DNA from: Umezawaea endophytica | GTDB taxonomy: Bacteria; Actinomycetota; Actinomycetes; Mycobacteriales; Pseudonocardiaceae | Assembly (NCBI RefSeq): GCF_025061645.1 | Contig: NZ_JANYMP010000006.1 | Span: 266,434-330,433, forward strand | Direction of reading: 5' to 3' | DNA: 64,000 nt | Part shown: piece by piece, positions 28,348 to 37,780 of the stretch | Position numbering within the stretch: position 1 is the first letter of the stretch | Layout: each line of letters begins with the position of its first letter | Program-made: the position numbers and the translations under genes | The notes under the pieces: generated by a model | Told to the model about the DNA's origin: nothing | Databases searched by the model: none | What the model saw: the letters and a program-made list of their open reading frames with translations, nothing else

Positions 28348-28426
28348 TATCGTAACTGGAACAACGCTCCGCTTACCTCGTGGTCGGCACGACCACCCGC
28401 GAAGCCTACGGAAGGGAACTCCCATC

Positions 28427-29353
28427 ATGGGTGAAGCGACCCCCGCACCCGTCCTCTCGGTCAGCCCGGTGGTGCTGCCCGCGCCCGGCCGCGCGGTGGA
28501 CCTGCGGCTCCGGGTCTCCGCCCCGACGACCGGCGGCGACCTGCCGATCATCCTGCTCTCGCACGGCCAGGGGCACTCGAACCACCTCTCGTCGCTCAAC
28601 GGCTACGCGCCGCTCGTCGACCACTGGGCGGCGCACGGCTTCGTCGTCATCCAGCCCACCCACCTCAGCTCCCGGACGCTGGACCTCGGCGACAACCCCG
28701 ACGAGCCGCTGCACTGGCGTTCGCGGGCCACGGACATGACGCTGGTCCTCGACCGGCTCGACGCCGTCGAGGAGGCCGTGCCGCAACTCCGCGGACGCCT
28801 GGACCGGAGTCGGGTCGCCGTGGCCGGGCACTCGATGGGCGGGCACACCGCGAGCCTCCTGCTGGGCGCGCGGCTGACCGACCGGACCGGTGTCGTCACC
28901 CTGGCCGACCCCAGGATCAAGGCGGGCGTGCTGCTGGCCGCGCCCGGCCGGGGCGGCGACGCCGTGACCGAGTTCGTGGCCGAGCACTACCCGTTCTTCC
29001 TGACCATGGACTTCTCCGAGATGAGCGCGCCCGCGCTGGTGGTCGCCGGTGACAAGGACACCTCCACCCACCTGACGGTCGCGGGGCCGGACTGGCATGC
29101 CGACCCGTTCCACCTCTCGCCCGGTCCCAAGACCCTGCTGACGGTGTTCGACGCCGAGCACGGGTTGGGCGGGATCTCCGGGTACGACGTCGCCGAGACC
29201 ACGGACGAGAACCCCGCGCGGGTGACCGCCGTCGCCCGGCTCACCGCCGCCTACCTGCGTGGGGAGCTGTACCCCGGTGACACCGCCTGGCAGGACGTGG
29301 CGTCTGTGTTGACCACGGGTCCCGACGCGATCGGGCGGGTCGAGTCCAAGTAG
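28427..29353 (+). CDS. Alpha/beta hydrolase, chlorophyllase/dienelactone-hydrolase-like
   Basis: 308 residues, no signal peptide. The nucleophile is in VAVAGHSMGGHTAS (GxSxG), the acid in VVAGDKDTSTH and the histidine in DAEHGLGG. The oxyanion strand is IILLSHGQGHSNH. The pattern is that of the chlorophyllase-like/PET-hydrolase-like esterase group; the substrate is unknown. ATG at 28427 follows GGAAGGGAAC. Likely controlled by the divergent TetR. Ends at a strong hairpin. Confidence 0.9.
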   Translation: MGEATPAPVLSVSPVVLPAPGRAVDLRLRVSAPTTGGDLPIILLSHGQGHSNHLSSLNGYAPLVDHWAAHGFVVIQPTHLSSRTLDLGDNPDEPLHWRSRATDMTLVLDRLDAVEEAVPQLRGRLDRSRVAVAGHSMGGHTASLLLGARLTDRTGVVTLADPRIKAGVLLAAPGRGGDAVTEFVAEHYPFFLTMDFSEMSAPALVVAGDKDTSTHLTVAGPDWHADPFHLSPGPKTLLTVFDAEHGLGGISGYDVAETTDENPARVTAVARLTAAYLRGELYPGDTAWQDVASVLTTGPDAIGRVESK

Positions 29354-29399
29354 CCGGTCGGGTTGGGTGTTGGGGAGGACGCCCTGGTCGAGCGCTTCC

Positions 29400-29439
29400 A
29401 CGACGAAGGGCGCCTGCCGGAGCAGGCGCCCTTCGTCGT
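29400..29439. terminator. Bidirectional hairpin terminator, hydrolase / ileS
   Basis: Perfect 18-bp stem (29400-29417 with 29422-29439) and a CGGA tetraloop, between convergent stops at 29353 and 29449. Confidence 0.9.
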
Positions 29440-29448
29440 GCGAGCGGA

Positions 29449-32400
29449 TCAGCTCCGGGTGACGTGCACCCGGACCTTCACGCCATCGCCGACGACGCCG
29501 TCGGAACCCTCGGCGACCTCGCCGTGGGCGACCGTGTCGGCCAGGGTCTCGCCCGCGAGGAACGCCTCGTGCGTGCGGACCGCGCCGACGACCGACTCCG
29601 GCACCTGCAAGGTCAGCACGATCCGGTCCGACACGTCCAGGTCGGCGTCCTTGCGGGCCTGCTGGACCACGCGGACCAGGTCGCGCGCGACGCCCTCGTC
29701 GGCCAGCTCGGGGCTGACGACGGTGTCGAGCACGACCAGGCCACCGCCGCCCGGCAGCGCGGCCGTGGCGGCCGGGTCGGTGGCGACGAGCCGCTGCTCG
29801 TACTCCTCCGGGAACAGCTCGATGCCCGCGGCGACGATCGCGCCGGACTCGGTCGTCGTCCAGTCACCGGCCTTCACGGCCTTGATCACCGTCTGCACCT
29901 CGCGCCCGATCCGGGGACCGGCCGCGCGGGCGTTGACCGCGAGCTGGAAGTGGCCGTGCGCGTCGACGTCCGTGGTCAGCTCGACCGCCTTGACATTGAC
30001 CTCGTCGCGCAGGATGCCCGCGAACGGCTCCAGCGACGCGACCTCGTCGGCGGCGATGACCAGCTTCGCCAGCGGCAGCCGGACGCGCAGCTTGTTCGCC
30101 TTCCGCAGCGACGACGCCGTGGACGCGATCTGCCGCACCCGGTCCATCGCCGTGACCAGCGCGGCGTCGGCGGGCAGGTCGGCCGCGACCGGGAAGTCGG
30201 CCAGGTGCACCGAACGGCCACCGGTCAGCCCCCGCCAGACGACCTCGGTCGTCAACGGCAGCAGCGGCGCGGCGACCCGGCTCACGACCTCCAGCACGGT
30301 GTGCAGGGTGTCGATCGCGTCGGCGTCACCGGCCCAGAAGCGGTCGCGCGACCGGCGCACGTACCAGTTGGTCAGCACCTCCAGGAACTCGCGGATCTGC
30401 GCGCACGACCCGGAGATGTCGTACACGTCCATCGCGGCCTGCACGTCCCGCACGAGGTCGTGCGTCTTCGCCAGGACGTACCGGTCGAGCACGTTCTGGG
30501 AGTCCGTGCGCGAGGTGCCCTCGCGGCCCGCGGCGTTGGAGTACAGCGCCAGGAAGTACCAGGAGTTCCACAGCGGCAGCACGGCCTGGCGGACGGCGTC
30601 GCGGATGCCCCGCTCCGTCACCACCAGGTCGCCGCCGCGGAGGATCGGCGAGGACATCAGGAACCAGCGCATGGCGTCCGAGCCGTCGCGGTCGAACACC
30701 TCGTTGACGTCCGGGTAGTTCTTGCGCGACTTGGACATCTTCTGCCCGTCGTCGCCCAGCACGATGCCGTGCGCCAGCACGTTCACGAACGCGGGCCGGT
30801 CGAACAGCGCCGTGGCCAGCACGTGCATCGTGTAGAACCAGCCGCGCGTCTGGCCGTTGTACTCGACGATGAAGTCACCGGGGAAGTGGTCGTCGAACCA
30901 CTCGGCGTTCTCGAACGGGTAGTGGACCTGGGCGAACGACATCGAGCCGGACTCGAACCAGCAGTCCAGCACCTCGGGCACCCGGCGCATGGTCGACTTC
31001 CCGGACGGGTCGTCCGGGTTCGGGCGGGTCAGCAGGTCGACGTGCGGGCGGTGCAGGTCCGTCGGACGCGTGCCGAAGTCGCGCTCCAGCTCGTCCAGCG
31101 AGCCGTAGACGTCGACACGCGGGAACTCCGGGTCGTCCGACACCCACACGGGCAGCGGCGAGCCCCAGAACCGGTTGCGCGAGATGTTCCAGTCGCGCGC
31201 GTTCTCCAGCCACTTGCCGAACTGGCCGTCCTTGATGTGCTCGGGCACCCAGTTGATCTGCTGGTTGACCTCGACCATCCGGTCCTTGAACCGGGACACG
31301 GCGACGAACCACGCCGACACGGCCCGCTGGATCAGCGGGTTGTCGCAGCGCCAGCAGTGCGGGTACGGGTGGTCGTAGGTCTCGTGGCGCAGCAGCAGAC
31401 CGGCGGCCTTGAGGTCGCGGATGATCGCCTTGTTCGCCTCGAACACGTGCACGCCCTGGTACGGCGGCACCTCGGCGGTGAACTCGCCGTTGGGGCCGAC
31501 CGGGACGACGACCTCGATGCCCGCGGCGTCCGTGACGACCTTGTCGTCCTCACCGAACGCGGGGGCGATGTGCACGATGCCCGTGCCGTCCTCGGTGGTG
31601 ACGTAGTCCGCGGCGAGCACCTGGTGGGCGTTCTCGCGGCCGACGAAGAAGTCGAACGGCGGCGCGTACTTGCGGCCGACCAGGTCCGCGCCCTTGATCC
31701 GGGCGACGACCGGCGGCTCCTCCCCCAGCTCACGGGCGTACGCGGGGACGCGGGCCTCGGCGAGGAGGTAGCGCTCGCCGTTCGCCTCGACGGTCACGTA
31801 GTCGACGTCCGGGTGCACGGCCGCGGCGAGGTTGCTCGGCAACGTCCACGGGGTCGTCGTCCAGATGAGGGCCAGCTCGCCCGTCTCCAGGCGCAGGCCG
31901 ACCGTGACGGCCGGGTCCTGGCGGTCGCGGTAGACGTCGTCCATCTTGGTCTCGGTGTTGGACAGCGGCGTCTCGCAGCGCCAGCAGTACCAGAGCACGC
32001 GGAAACCCTCGTAGATCAGCCCCTTGTCGAACAGCGACTTGAAGGCCCACATGACGGACTCCATGTAGTCCAGGTCGAGGGTCTTGTAGTCGTTGTCGAA
32101 GTCGACCCAGCGGGCCTGGCGGGTCACGTAGTCGCGCCACTGGTCGGCGTACTGGAGGACCGAGGTGCGGCAGGCGTCGTTGAACTTCTCGATGCCCATG
32201 GCCTCGATCTCGCTCTTGTGCGAGATGCCGAGCTGCTTCTCCGCCTCCACCTCGGCCGGGAGGCCGTGGGTGTCCCAGCCGAAGCGGCGCTCGACGTGCT
32301 TGCCGCGCATCGTCTGGTAGCGGGGGACGACGTCCTTCACGTAACCCGTGAGGAGGTGGCCGTAGTGCGGGAGGCCGTTGGCGAAGGGAGGGCCGTCGTA

Positions 32401-32559
32401 GAAGACGAACTCGTTCCCGCCGTTGTCGCCCGCGGGGCGGTGGTCGACGCTGGCCTGGAAGGTGCCGTCGGACTTCCAGTAGGCGAGAACGTCCTGTTCC
32501 ACCTGGGGGAAGGAAGGCTGGGACGGGACTGAACCCTCGCCCGCCTTGGGGTACGCCAT
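29449..32559 (-). CDS. ileS: Isoleucyl-tRNA synthetase, eukaryote-like (IleS2) type
   Basis: 1036 residues. Charges tRNA-Ile and edits valine. Class I signatures: the HIGH variant in [13 protein letters not shown] (HYGH, near residue 55) and KMSKS in [16 protein letters not shown]. The CP1 editing region includes [13 protein letters not shown] and [15 protein letters not shown]. Tryptophan/cysteine-rich zinc-like pairs [10 protein letters not shown] and [10 protein letters not shown] are visible. Length and HYGH place it with the long IleS2 form, associated in other bacteria with low mupirocin sensitivity. ATG at 32559 has GAGGAG upstream; the frame extends further only through the T-box. Confidence 0.97.
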   Translation of the reverse strand: MAYPKAGEGSVPSQPSFPQVEQDVLAYWKSDGTFQASVDHRPAGDNGGNEFVFYDGPPFANGLPHYGHLLTGYVKDVVPRYQTMRGKHVERRFGWDTHGLPAEVEAEKQLGISHKSEIEAMGIEKFNDACRTSVLQYADQWRDYVTRQARWVDFDNDYKTLDLDYMESVMWAFKSLFDKGLIYEGFRVLWYCWRCETPLSNTETKMDDVYRDRQDPAVTVGLRLETGELALIWTTTPWTLPSNLAAAVHPDVDYVTVEANGERYLLAEARVPAYARELGEEPPVVARIKGADLVGRKYAPPFDFFVGRENAHQVLAADYVTTEDGTGIVHIAPAFGEDDKVVTDAAGIEVVVPVGPNGEFTAEVPPYQGVHVFEANKAIIRDLKAAGLLLRHETYDHPYPHCWRCDNPLIQRAVSAWFVAVSRFKDRMVEVNQQINWVPEHIKDGQFGKWLENARDWNISRNRFWGSPLPVWVSDDPEFPRVDVYGSLDELERDFGTRPTDLHRPHVDLLTRPNPDDPSGKSTMRRVPEVLDCWFESGSMSFAQVHYPFENAEWFDDHFPGDFIVEYNGQTRGWFYTMHVLATALFDRPAFVNVLAHGIVLGDDGQKMSKSRKNYPDVNEVFDRDGSDAMRWFLMSSPILRGGDLVVTERGIRDAVRQAVLPLWNSWYFLALYSNAAGREGTSRTDSQNVLDRYVLAKTHDLVRDVQAAMDVYDISGSCAQIREFLEVLTNWYVRRSRDRFWAGDADAIDTLHTVLEVVSRVAAPLLPLTTEVVWRGLTGGRSVHLADFPVAADLPADAALVTAMDRVRQIASTASSLRKANKLRVRLPLAKLVIAADEVASLEPFAGILRDEVNVKAVELTTDVDAHGHFQLAVNARAAGPRIGREVQTVIKAVKAGDWTTTESGAIVAAGIELFPEEYEQRLVATDPAATAALPGGGGLVVLDTVVSPELADEGVARDLVRVVQQARKDADLDVSDRIVLTLQVPESVVGAVRTHEAFLAGETLADTVAHGEVAEGSDGVVGDGVKVRVHVTRS

Positions 32560-32584
32560 GGTGCTGCTCCTCGCGCGTCGATCC

Positions 32585-32752
32585 GGCTCACGGGGACGAC
32601 GCACCTGCTCGGCGCACCGCGGTACCACCCCGCTTGCCGACGCTCGCGCGACGGCCACTCTGTGACGGCTGTGACGGGCCGATCCCGTCCGGTTCTACTG
32701 AGGCTGGTGGGCCCGTTCTTCCGGAAGCTCCCCGGTGATGGCCGGATCAGTG
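32585..32752 (-). ncRNA. Ultrashort T-box leader of ileS
   Basis: The minus strand carries GATCCGGCCATCACCGG with the isoleucine specifier ATC (32739-32737), a GAAGAACGG segment, CAGTAGAACCGGACGGG linker features, then the T-box bulge sequence GGGTGGTACCGCGG (32630-32617) and the closing GTCGTCCCCG. This is the compact actinobacterial ileS T-box that controls translation by binding uncharged tRNA-Ile. Boundaries are approximate. Confidence 0.88.
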
Positions 32753-32936
32753 CCTGGGTTGAGTTTAACGCTTGGGGGGAAGGGGGTTGTTCCCGGATGG
32801 GGGGAGGTGGATTTTGGTGCTGGGGGTTGTGGGGTGGTCACGTGGGGGTGGCTGCGGGTTCCAGCGTGGTCGGCGGGTGGATCGCTGCGGTTCCGGCGTG
32901 GTGTGGCGGGTGGGTGGTCACGTTCCAGCGTGGTGT

Positions 32937-33050
32937 GGCCGATTTGACTTGGGGCCCCTAGATTCGACCCTTCGCCGGGCACTTAGGGCGGAGGGTGAAG
33001 CTGCCGCCCGGCGAAAGTTTAAGGGTCGAATCCCCCAAGTAAAATCGGCC
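32937..33050 (+). repeat. Covarying hairpin element, copy C
   Basis: 114 bp with the same 18-nt ends, CCCCTA bulge and 8-bp stem as copy A, but the 12-bp stem is GATTCGACCCTT with partner AAGGGTCGAATC: two substitutions, each compensated. The 6-nt bulge is ACTTAG and the linker AAAGTTT. It lies between the ileS leader and the 3' end of the 177-residue membrane protein gene. Confidence 0.9.
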
Positions 33051-33436
33051 ACGGTTCTAGGGCGGTGGCTTCGTTTTTGCTGGTCAAGTGGCTTTCATGC
33101 GCGTGGGTGGGCGCGGTGGGCAGGCACCGTTGGCGGCGCCACTACCGGCCAGTGCAGTTAGTGGGCTAGCCAGCTAGTGGGCTAGCGCTTCCAGCGGCTC
33201 AGCCGCCAACGTGAGCAGCCCTTCCAGCGGCCCATACCGCCAAGCCCATCTGTGCGGTCGGTGCTTCCGGCGGTCGGTCCCACCAAAGCCATCTGCGTGA
33301 TCAGTCCCCACCAGCGCCTGGCGTGTCCTCGCTGGCTGTCTCCCCGGCCCCTCCCGCCCCCTGTCACCTTTGCCACCCGATCGAGTGAACCGTTTGGCGT
33401 CGGGGCTCGTGTTCTGGGTGGAGGTGAGAGTGGGTG
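33051..33436. other. Non-coding region
   Basis: No supported gene. It contains short repeats of GCTAGC/GGGCTAGCCAGCTAGTGG near 33160-33186 and CCAGCGG-type repeats to 33240. The G/T-rich stretch at 32760-32936 ahead of copy C is also without a gene. Confidence 0.6.
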
Positions 33437-33970
33437 CTACGAGCGGCGTTGGGTGCGGTGGGCTTCGGCGAGGGTGTTGTCCGGGGTGCAGAGGGCGCAC
33501 GGGGTGAAGCCGAGTTGTCTTGCCTCGTTGATTGGGAGTGGCAGGGTTGGGCGGTTGGCCAGCCACTGGCAGGTTTCGAGGTGGTACCTGGGGCGCTCGT
33601 CGAGTACTCGTACCTCGGTGGTGAGGTCGGTGACTGTGAGCAGGTCGGCCGCGTCGGTGTCTTCCTCGAGCGGCTCGGTGCCCTGATCGGGCGAAATGGT
33701 GGGGGCGGTGGGGGCCCGGTCCTGCCGGTCTTGATCATCAGCGCTAATCTTTTGATCAATGACAGCGGTACTGGCAGCCTTCGGGGTGGACGCGGTGTCG
33801 TGGGGCGAGCGGCGGCGGAGCCACCAGTCGAGTACCAGGACGCACGCGGCCGCTCCGCTCGCACCCACGGACAACCACGCCCAGACGTGCTGGGCGGTGG
33901 TCAGCGCGGGGACGAGCAACCCGAGGGCTGCCAGTACCAGCAGTAGAACTGTGTAGAGCACGATCCGCAC
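33437..33970 (-). CDS. Two-helix membrane protein with C-terminal His/Cys metal-binding-like motif
   Basis: 177 residues. Hydrophobic helices at about 3-24 and 28-49, a short basic stretch (DWWLRRRSPHDT), then a polar, acidic linker and a C-terminal motif YHLETCQWLANRPTLPLPINEARQLGFTPCALC. The His-x3-Cys...Cys-x2-Cys spacing resembles Ada-like metal-binding domains and similar small domains at the C-terminus of actinobacterial membrane proteins. Function unknown. It lies downstream of wag31 on the same strand, 33 bp after it. Start GTG at 33970. Confidence 0.75.
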   Translation of the reverse strand: MRIVLYTVLLLVLAALGLLVPALTTAQHVWAWLSVGASGAAACVLVLDWWLRRRSPHDTASTPKAASTAVIDQKISADDQDRQDRAPTAPTISPDQGTEPLEEDTDAADLLTVTDLTTEVRVLDERPRYHLETCQWLANRPTLPLPINEARQLGFTPCALCTPDNTLAEAHRTQRRS

Positions 33971-34003
33971 CCTAGTTCAGCGCGGTACGCCTTTTGTGGA
34001 TGA

Positions 34004-34828
34004 TCAGCCCGCCTCGGCGCGCGCGCCGAACGAGTAGCCCTGCTGGCCACCGGCGCGACCGTCGGACGGCGCGGCGGGGCCGCGGTCCTGGAGGTCGCGC
34101 AGAGAGGATTCCAGCATGGTCTTGAGCCTCGTGCGGTACTCGCGCTCGAACGTCTGCAACTTGTCGATCTGCTTCTCCAGCGCGTTCTTCTCCGACGTGA
34201 TGTTGCCCATCACCTCGGCGTGCTTGCGCTGGGCGTCCCGGTCGAGCGCGCTGGCCTTCTCACGGGCCTGCCGCTCCAGCGTCTCCGAACGCGTACGGGC
34301 GTCGTTCAACATGGTCTCGGCACGCGTGCGCGCCTCGTTGACCATGGTGTCCGCCTTGGCCCGCGCCTCGGACAGCAACTGCTCGGACTTGGTCCGGGCC
34401 TCCGACAGCATGCCGTCGGCTTCGGCCTTCGCCTCGCCGGTCAGCCTGTCGGCCATCTCCTGGGCCAGCCCGAGGACCTTGGCCGCCTGGACGTGGTGGT
34501 CACCACCGCCGCCAGGGGAGGTCTGCTCCATGACCGAGGGCGGGGGCACCGGCGCAAGGCGACGGGGCTCCTCCACGACACGGCTGGGGCCGACGGGACC
34601 GGCCGAGACCTTGGCACGGGCGTCATCGAGGTCGGCACGCGCAGTCTCGACCTGCTGGTCGAGCTGTTCGACCTGCTGGCGCAGCTCGTTGTTCTCCTCG
34701 ATCAGGCGGGCGAGCTCGCCCTCAACCAGGTCGAGGAACGCGTCCACCTCGTCCTCGTTGTAGCCCCGCTTGCCAATCGGTGGCTTGCTGAATGCAACAT
34801 TGTGCACGTCAGCGGGGGTCAACGGCAT
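34004..34828 (-). CDS. wag31: DivIVA/Wag31 polar growth protein
   Basis: 274-residue cytoplasmic coiled-coil protein that marks cell poles and directs apical growth. The N-terminal DivIVA membrane-binding domain is clear ([39 protein letters not shown], 1-39), followed by a coiled coil, a Pro-rich linker (about 80-103) and a long second coiled coil (about 112-245) with [40 protein letters not shown] repeats. Follows the usual place downstream of sepF-yggT. Confidence 0.96.
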   Translation of the reverse strand: MPLTPADVHNVAFSKPPIGKRGYNEDEVDAFLDLVEGELARLIEENNELRQQVEQLDQQVETARADLDDARAKVSAGPVGPSRVVEEPRRLAPVPPPSVMEQTSPGGGGDHHVQAAKVLGLAQEMADRLTGEAKAEADGMLSEARTKSEQLLSEARAKADTMVNEARTRAETMLNDARTRSETLERQAREKASALDRDAQRKHAEVMGNITSEKNALEKQIDKLQTFEREYRTRLKTMLESSLRDLQDRGPAAPSDGRAGGQQGYSFGARAEAG

Positions 34829-34874
34829 CAGATCACCTCACGCACTCCTGGGCTGTTGGCATCCCTGGTCCCCG

Positions 34875-35159
34875 TCACCTGGGATCTGCCGTTCGCATCA
34901 GAATGATAACGAGCAGCAACAGCACAATAATGGACAAGTCCAGCCCGATGCCCCCGATCCGCACCGTCGGTATGACCCGGCGGAACAAGCGGATCGGTGG
35001 ATCGGTCACTGTGTACACGGTCTCCAGGGCTACCGCGACCCCTCCGGCCGGACGCCACTCCCTGGCGAACGACCGGACGAGCTCGACCACGACACGTGCC
35101 GTGAGCAGCAGCCAGAACGAGAACAGCAGGTAGTACAGCACGAACAGGAGGACATCCAC
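34875..35159 (-). CDS. YggT-family membrane protein
   Basis: 94 residues with two membrane helices (about 3-27 and 72-90) flanking the conserved loop VYTVTDPPIRLFRRVIPTVRIGGIGLDLS. YggT proteins sit between sepF and divIVA in many Gram-positives; a role in membrane-associated division or ion homeostasis has been proposed but not settled. GTG start. 19 bp after sepF. Confidence 0.92.
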   Translation of the reverse strand: MDVLLFVLYYLLFSFWLLLTARVVVELVRSFAREWRPAGGVAVALETVYTVTDPPIRLFRRVIPTVRIGGIGLDLSIIVLLLLVIILMRTADPR

Positions 35160-35178
35160 CCCTCAACTGTGCCACCAC

Positions 35179-35823
35179 TCAGGTGAGACTTCCGAACCCA
35201 CCCTCGGCAAGACGCCTGCGGTCCTCCGCGGTGACGTCGATGTTGGGCGGTGAGAGAAGGAACACCTTGTTCGTGACCTTGTCGATCGAGCCCCTCAGCG
35301 CGAAGGCCAGCCCGGCCGCGAAGTCCACGAGCCTCTTCGCGTCCGCGTCGTCCATCTCGGTGAGGTTCATGATCACCGGGGTGCCGTCGCGGTAGTGCTC
35401 ACCGATGGTCCGCGCCTCGTTGTAGCTGCGCGGATTCAACGTCGTGATGCGCCCCAAGGGGTGGCCCGTCTGCTCTGCCGCAGGCCTGGGCCTGCTGATC
35501 GGCTCGCGCACCGGCTCGACAGCCAGTGCACCGTGGACGGGTGCGTCGGTGTTCCAGCTACGGCGAGTGGTCCGCGACCGGGCCTCCGGCTCGAAGTCGT
35601 CGGACTCGTCGAGCTCCGACCGGTACTCCGACCTCGTCCCGCTGAACACGCGACGACGCCCTCCACGCTCAGGGTACGGGTCGTACTCGTCGGCCTCGGC
35701 GCCGTACTCGGACCGGTAGTCGGCTTGGTAGCGGCCGCGCTCGTCCTCGTACGCCCCAGGGTCGTCCGCGTACTCGGCGGGAACCATCCCGAAGTAGGCC
35801 TTCAGCTTGTGAAATCCACTCAT
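35179..35823 (-). CDS. sepF: Cell division protein SepF
   Basis: Membrane anchor that binds and bundles FtsZ, essential in actinobacteria lacking FtsA. 214 residues: an N-terminal amphipathic helix ([14 protein letters not shown]), a long acidic/arginine-rich linker with many Tyr ([32 protein letters not shown]), and the C-terminal SepF domain (about 120-205: [70 protein letters not shown]). ATG at 35823 follows GGAGGAAGGG. Confidence 0.96.
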   Translation of the reverse strand: MSGFHKLKAYFGMVPAEYADDPGAYEDERGRYQADYRSEYGAEADEYDPYPERGGRRRVFSGTRSEYRSELDESDDFEPEARSRTTRRSWNTDAPVHGALAVEPVREPISRPRPAAEQTGHPLGRITTLNPRSYNEARTIGEHYRDGTPVIMNLTEMDDADAKRLVDFAAGLAFALRGSIDKVTNKVFLLSPPNIDVTAEDRRRLAEGGFGSLT

Positions 35824-35893
35824 TGCCAGGGGACCCTTCCTCCGCGATTCCCACCACCAAGGACGGTGCGGCCACCCCTGAGGTTCCATACAG

Positions 35894-36601
35894 TTACGGC
35901 GAGGCTAGCCTTCGGCCTCCCAGCAGCGCCGTTCCGACACGCACGCAGGTACTTCCGTGCGCGATCGCATCTTCCAGGTCCCCGCTCATGCCCGCTGAGA
36001 CAACAGTCGCAGCGGGATGATCACGGCGCAAGCGGGATACCTCATCCGCGAGCACGGAAAACGCGGTCGAAGGGTTCATCTGGATCGGTGCGACGGCCAT
36101 CACACCCCGCAGAAAAAGTTCACCCGATCCGGCGACGTGATCGGCGAGGTCCCGGACGTCCGGGAGCGGGCAGCCGCCCCTGGCGGGGTCGCCGTCGATG
36201 CTGACCTGGATGAGGACGTCCAGCGGCCTGCCCCGCTGGGCCGCCGCCTTGGCCAGCGCGTCGGCCAGCCGGACGGAGTCGAGGGTGTCGACGCGGTCGG
36301 CCCAGGAGACGACCGAGCGGGCCTTGTTGCGCTGGACGTTGCCGACCATGTGCCAGGTGGGTGCCACGCCGGGGCGCAGGGCGCCGAAGTCGACGACCTT
36401 CGCCGACGCCTCCTGGTCGCGGTTCTCGGCGAAGGCGGAGAGGCCCAGTTCGCTCAGCAGGGCCACGTCGGAGGCCGGGAAGGTCTTGGTGACCGCCAGC
36501 AGGTCCACTTCGGCTGGTGACCGGTTTGCGGCCTCGCACGCGGCATCGATGCGGGCACGGACGTCGGCGAGGTTCGCCGCCAGGTCGTCACGACGGGTCA
36601 A
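35894..36601 (-). CDS. yggS: YggS-family PLP homeostasis protein
   Basis: 235-residue single-domain TIM-barrel protein that binds PLP but has no known catalytic role; it buffers PLP and amino-acid pools. The PLP lysine is in [18 protein letters not shown]. Other landmarks: [43 protein letters not shown], and [28 protein letters not shown]. The TTG start at 36601 overlaps the pgeF end by 14 bp. Usual position between pgeF and sepF. Confidence 0.93.
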   Translation of the reverse strand: MTRRDDLAANLADVRARIDAACEAANRSPAEVDLLAVTKTFPASDVALLSELGLSAFAENRDQEASAKVVDFGALRPGVAPTWHMVGNVQRNKARSVVSWADRVDTLDSVRLADALAKAAAQRGRPLDVLIQVSIDGDPARGGCPLPDVRDLADHVAGSGELFLRGVMAVAPIQMNPSTAFSVLADEVSRLRRDHPAATVVSAGMSGDLEDAIAHGSTCVRVGTALLGGRRLASP

Positions 36602-37295
36602 CCCAGATCACCCCTCCCAGGCGGCCGGTGCCGGGCTCGCGGCGGTGGCTGAAGAGCGTGCGCTCCTCGAAGGTGCAGCGGGGGTCCACGCCGAGCTTGC
36701 CGATGCCGAGGGCGGCCAACTGGGCCCAGAGGCCTGCTCGGAGGTCCAGCGCGGGTTTGGCGGCGCGGGACTTGGAGGCGCTGCCGGGGAGGTGCTTCTC
36801 GACGTCGGCCATCATCGCGGCGGGGACCTCGTAGCACTTGCCGCAGACGGCTGGGCCCAGGAGGACTTCGATGTTCTCGGGTTTCGCGCCGAGGTCTGTC
36901 ATGGCTTTGACGGCGGCTGGGACCACGCCTACTCGGGCGCCTACTCGGCCTGCGTGTACTGCGCCGATGACGCCGGTGGTCGGGTCGCCTAGGAGGACGG
37001 GGACGCAGTCTGCCGTGAGGACTACCAGGGCGAGGTTGGGTTCGGCGGTTACCAGGGCGTCGGTGGCTTCGGCCGGGGAGTCCAGGGGGGCGGTGACGGT
37101 GGTGACCGTTCGGCCGTGGACCTGTTCCATCCAGACCAGGCGGGTGGGGTCGAGTCCTATGCCCTCGGCCAGGCGTTCGCGGTTGGCGGATACGGCGGTG
37201 GGGTCGTCGCCTACGTGGTCGCCGAGGTTGAAGGAGTCGTAGGGGGCGGTGGAGACGCCGCCTTCGCGGGTGGTCAGGACTCGACGGATGCGCAC
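36588..37295 (-). CDS. pgeF: Peptidoglycan editing factor PgeF / YfiH-family purine nucleoside phosphorylase
   Basis: 235 residues of the DUF152 laccase-like family. Zinc-site residues: His in WMEQVHGRTV, Cys in LTADCVPVLL and His in GAVHAGRVGARVG, the last differing from the commoner HAGWRG. GPAVCGKCYEVP is also conserved. Family members are reported both to edit peptidoglycan precursors and to phosphorolyse or deaminate purine nucleosides. First gene of the pgeF-yggS-sepF-yggT-wag31 run. GTG start at 37295. Confidence 0.92.
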   Translation of the reverse strand: MRIRRVLTTREGGVSTAPYDSFNLGDHVGDDPTAVSANRERLAEGIGLDPTRLVWMEQVHGRTVTTVTAPLDSPAEATDALVTAEPNLALVVLTADCVPVLLGDPTTGVIGAVHAGRVGARVGVVPAAVKAMTDLGAKPENIEVLLGPAVCGKCYEVPAAMMADVEKHLPGSASKSRAAKPALDLRAGLWAQLAALGIGKLGVDPRCTFEERTLFSHRREPGTGRLGGVIWVDPS

Positions 37296-37401
37296 GGGGA
37301 CAGCTTTTCATGGGGTGGGGGGAGGGTGGGGGTGGGTTGGGTGGGTCCTGGGGGGTCCGGTGGGTGGGGTGGTGGGTCGAGTCGGTGGGTGGGTCCGGTG
37401 G

Positions 37402-37510
37402 GTAAGTGCGGGAGGTGGGTCCGGGGGGTAAGTGCGGGAGGGTGGGTCCCGGGGGTAAGTGCGGGAGGGTGGGGTGTCGGGGGTAAGTGCGGGAGGGTGG
37501 GGTGTCGGGG
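37402..37510. repeat. G-rich 26-28-bp tandem repeat, four copies
   Basis: GTAAGTGCGGGAG recurs at 37402, 37428, 37455 and 37483 with G-rich spacers (GTGGGTCCGGGG-like, then GTGGGGTGTCGGGG). The whole 37310-37540 stretch is G/T-rich with many GGG and GGGG runs, able to form quadruplexes. No gene is present in 37296-37780. Confidence 0.85.
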
Positions 37511-37542
37511 GTGGGGTGGATGTTTGGGGTGGTCCTGGGGGC

Positions 37543-37653
37543 GGCCGATTTGACTTGGGGCCCCTCTTTTTGGCGCTAGTCGGGCCAAAACGGCAGGTGG
37601 GAAGCTTGCCGCCCGACTGAGTTTAGCGCCAAAAACCCCAAGTAAAATCGGCC
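37543..37653 (+). repeat. Covarying hairpin element, copy D
   Basis: 111 bp, most diverged copy. The 18-nt ends are unchanged, the bulge is CCCCTC, the 12-bp stem is TTTTTGGCGCTA with exact partner TAGCGCCAAAAA (five compensated differences from copy A), the next stem is GTCGGGC/GCCCGAC, the bulge CAAAAC as in copy B, and the apical stem GGCA/TGCC with GGTGGGAAGCT loop. It lies between ftsZ and pgeF. Confidence 0.9.
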
Positions 37654-37728
37654 TGACGGTGCGGTGGGTGGCGGTGAGTTGGTGGTCGCCTTTACTGCGT
37701 TAAGGGCAAGGGAAAGAAGAGAATAAAA

Positions 37729-37765
37729 AACGAAGGCCCCTCGCGGTTTGCGAGGGGCCTTCGTT
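37729..37765 (-). terminator. Intrinsic terminator of ftsZ
   Basis: Perfect 16-bp stem AACGAAGGCCCCTCGC with its complement, 5-nt loop, followed on the minus strand by TTTTATTCTC, 16 bp after the ftsZ stop. Confidence 0.92.
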
Positions 37766-37780
37766 GGTTTCAGGCTGCTG

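Noticed and set aside
29464-32532. 1022-codon open frame opposite ileS
   Set aside because: Compositional shadow of a high-GC gene: Val/Arg/His/Asp-rich, no domain, and fully antisense to a clear synthetase.
37402-37510. Possible CRISPR array
   Set aside because: Spacers are G-rich variants of the repeat itself, units are only 26-28 bp in total, and no cas genes are present. Same reasoning for 62281-62400.
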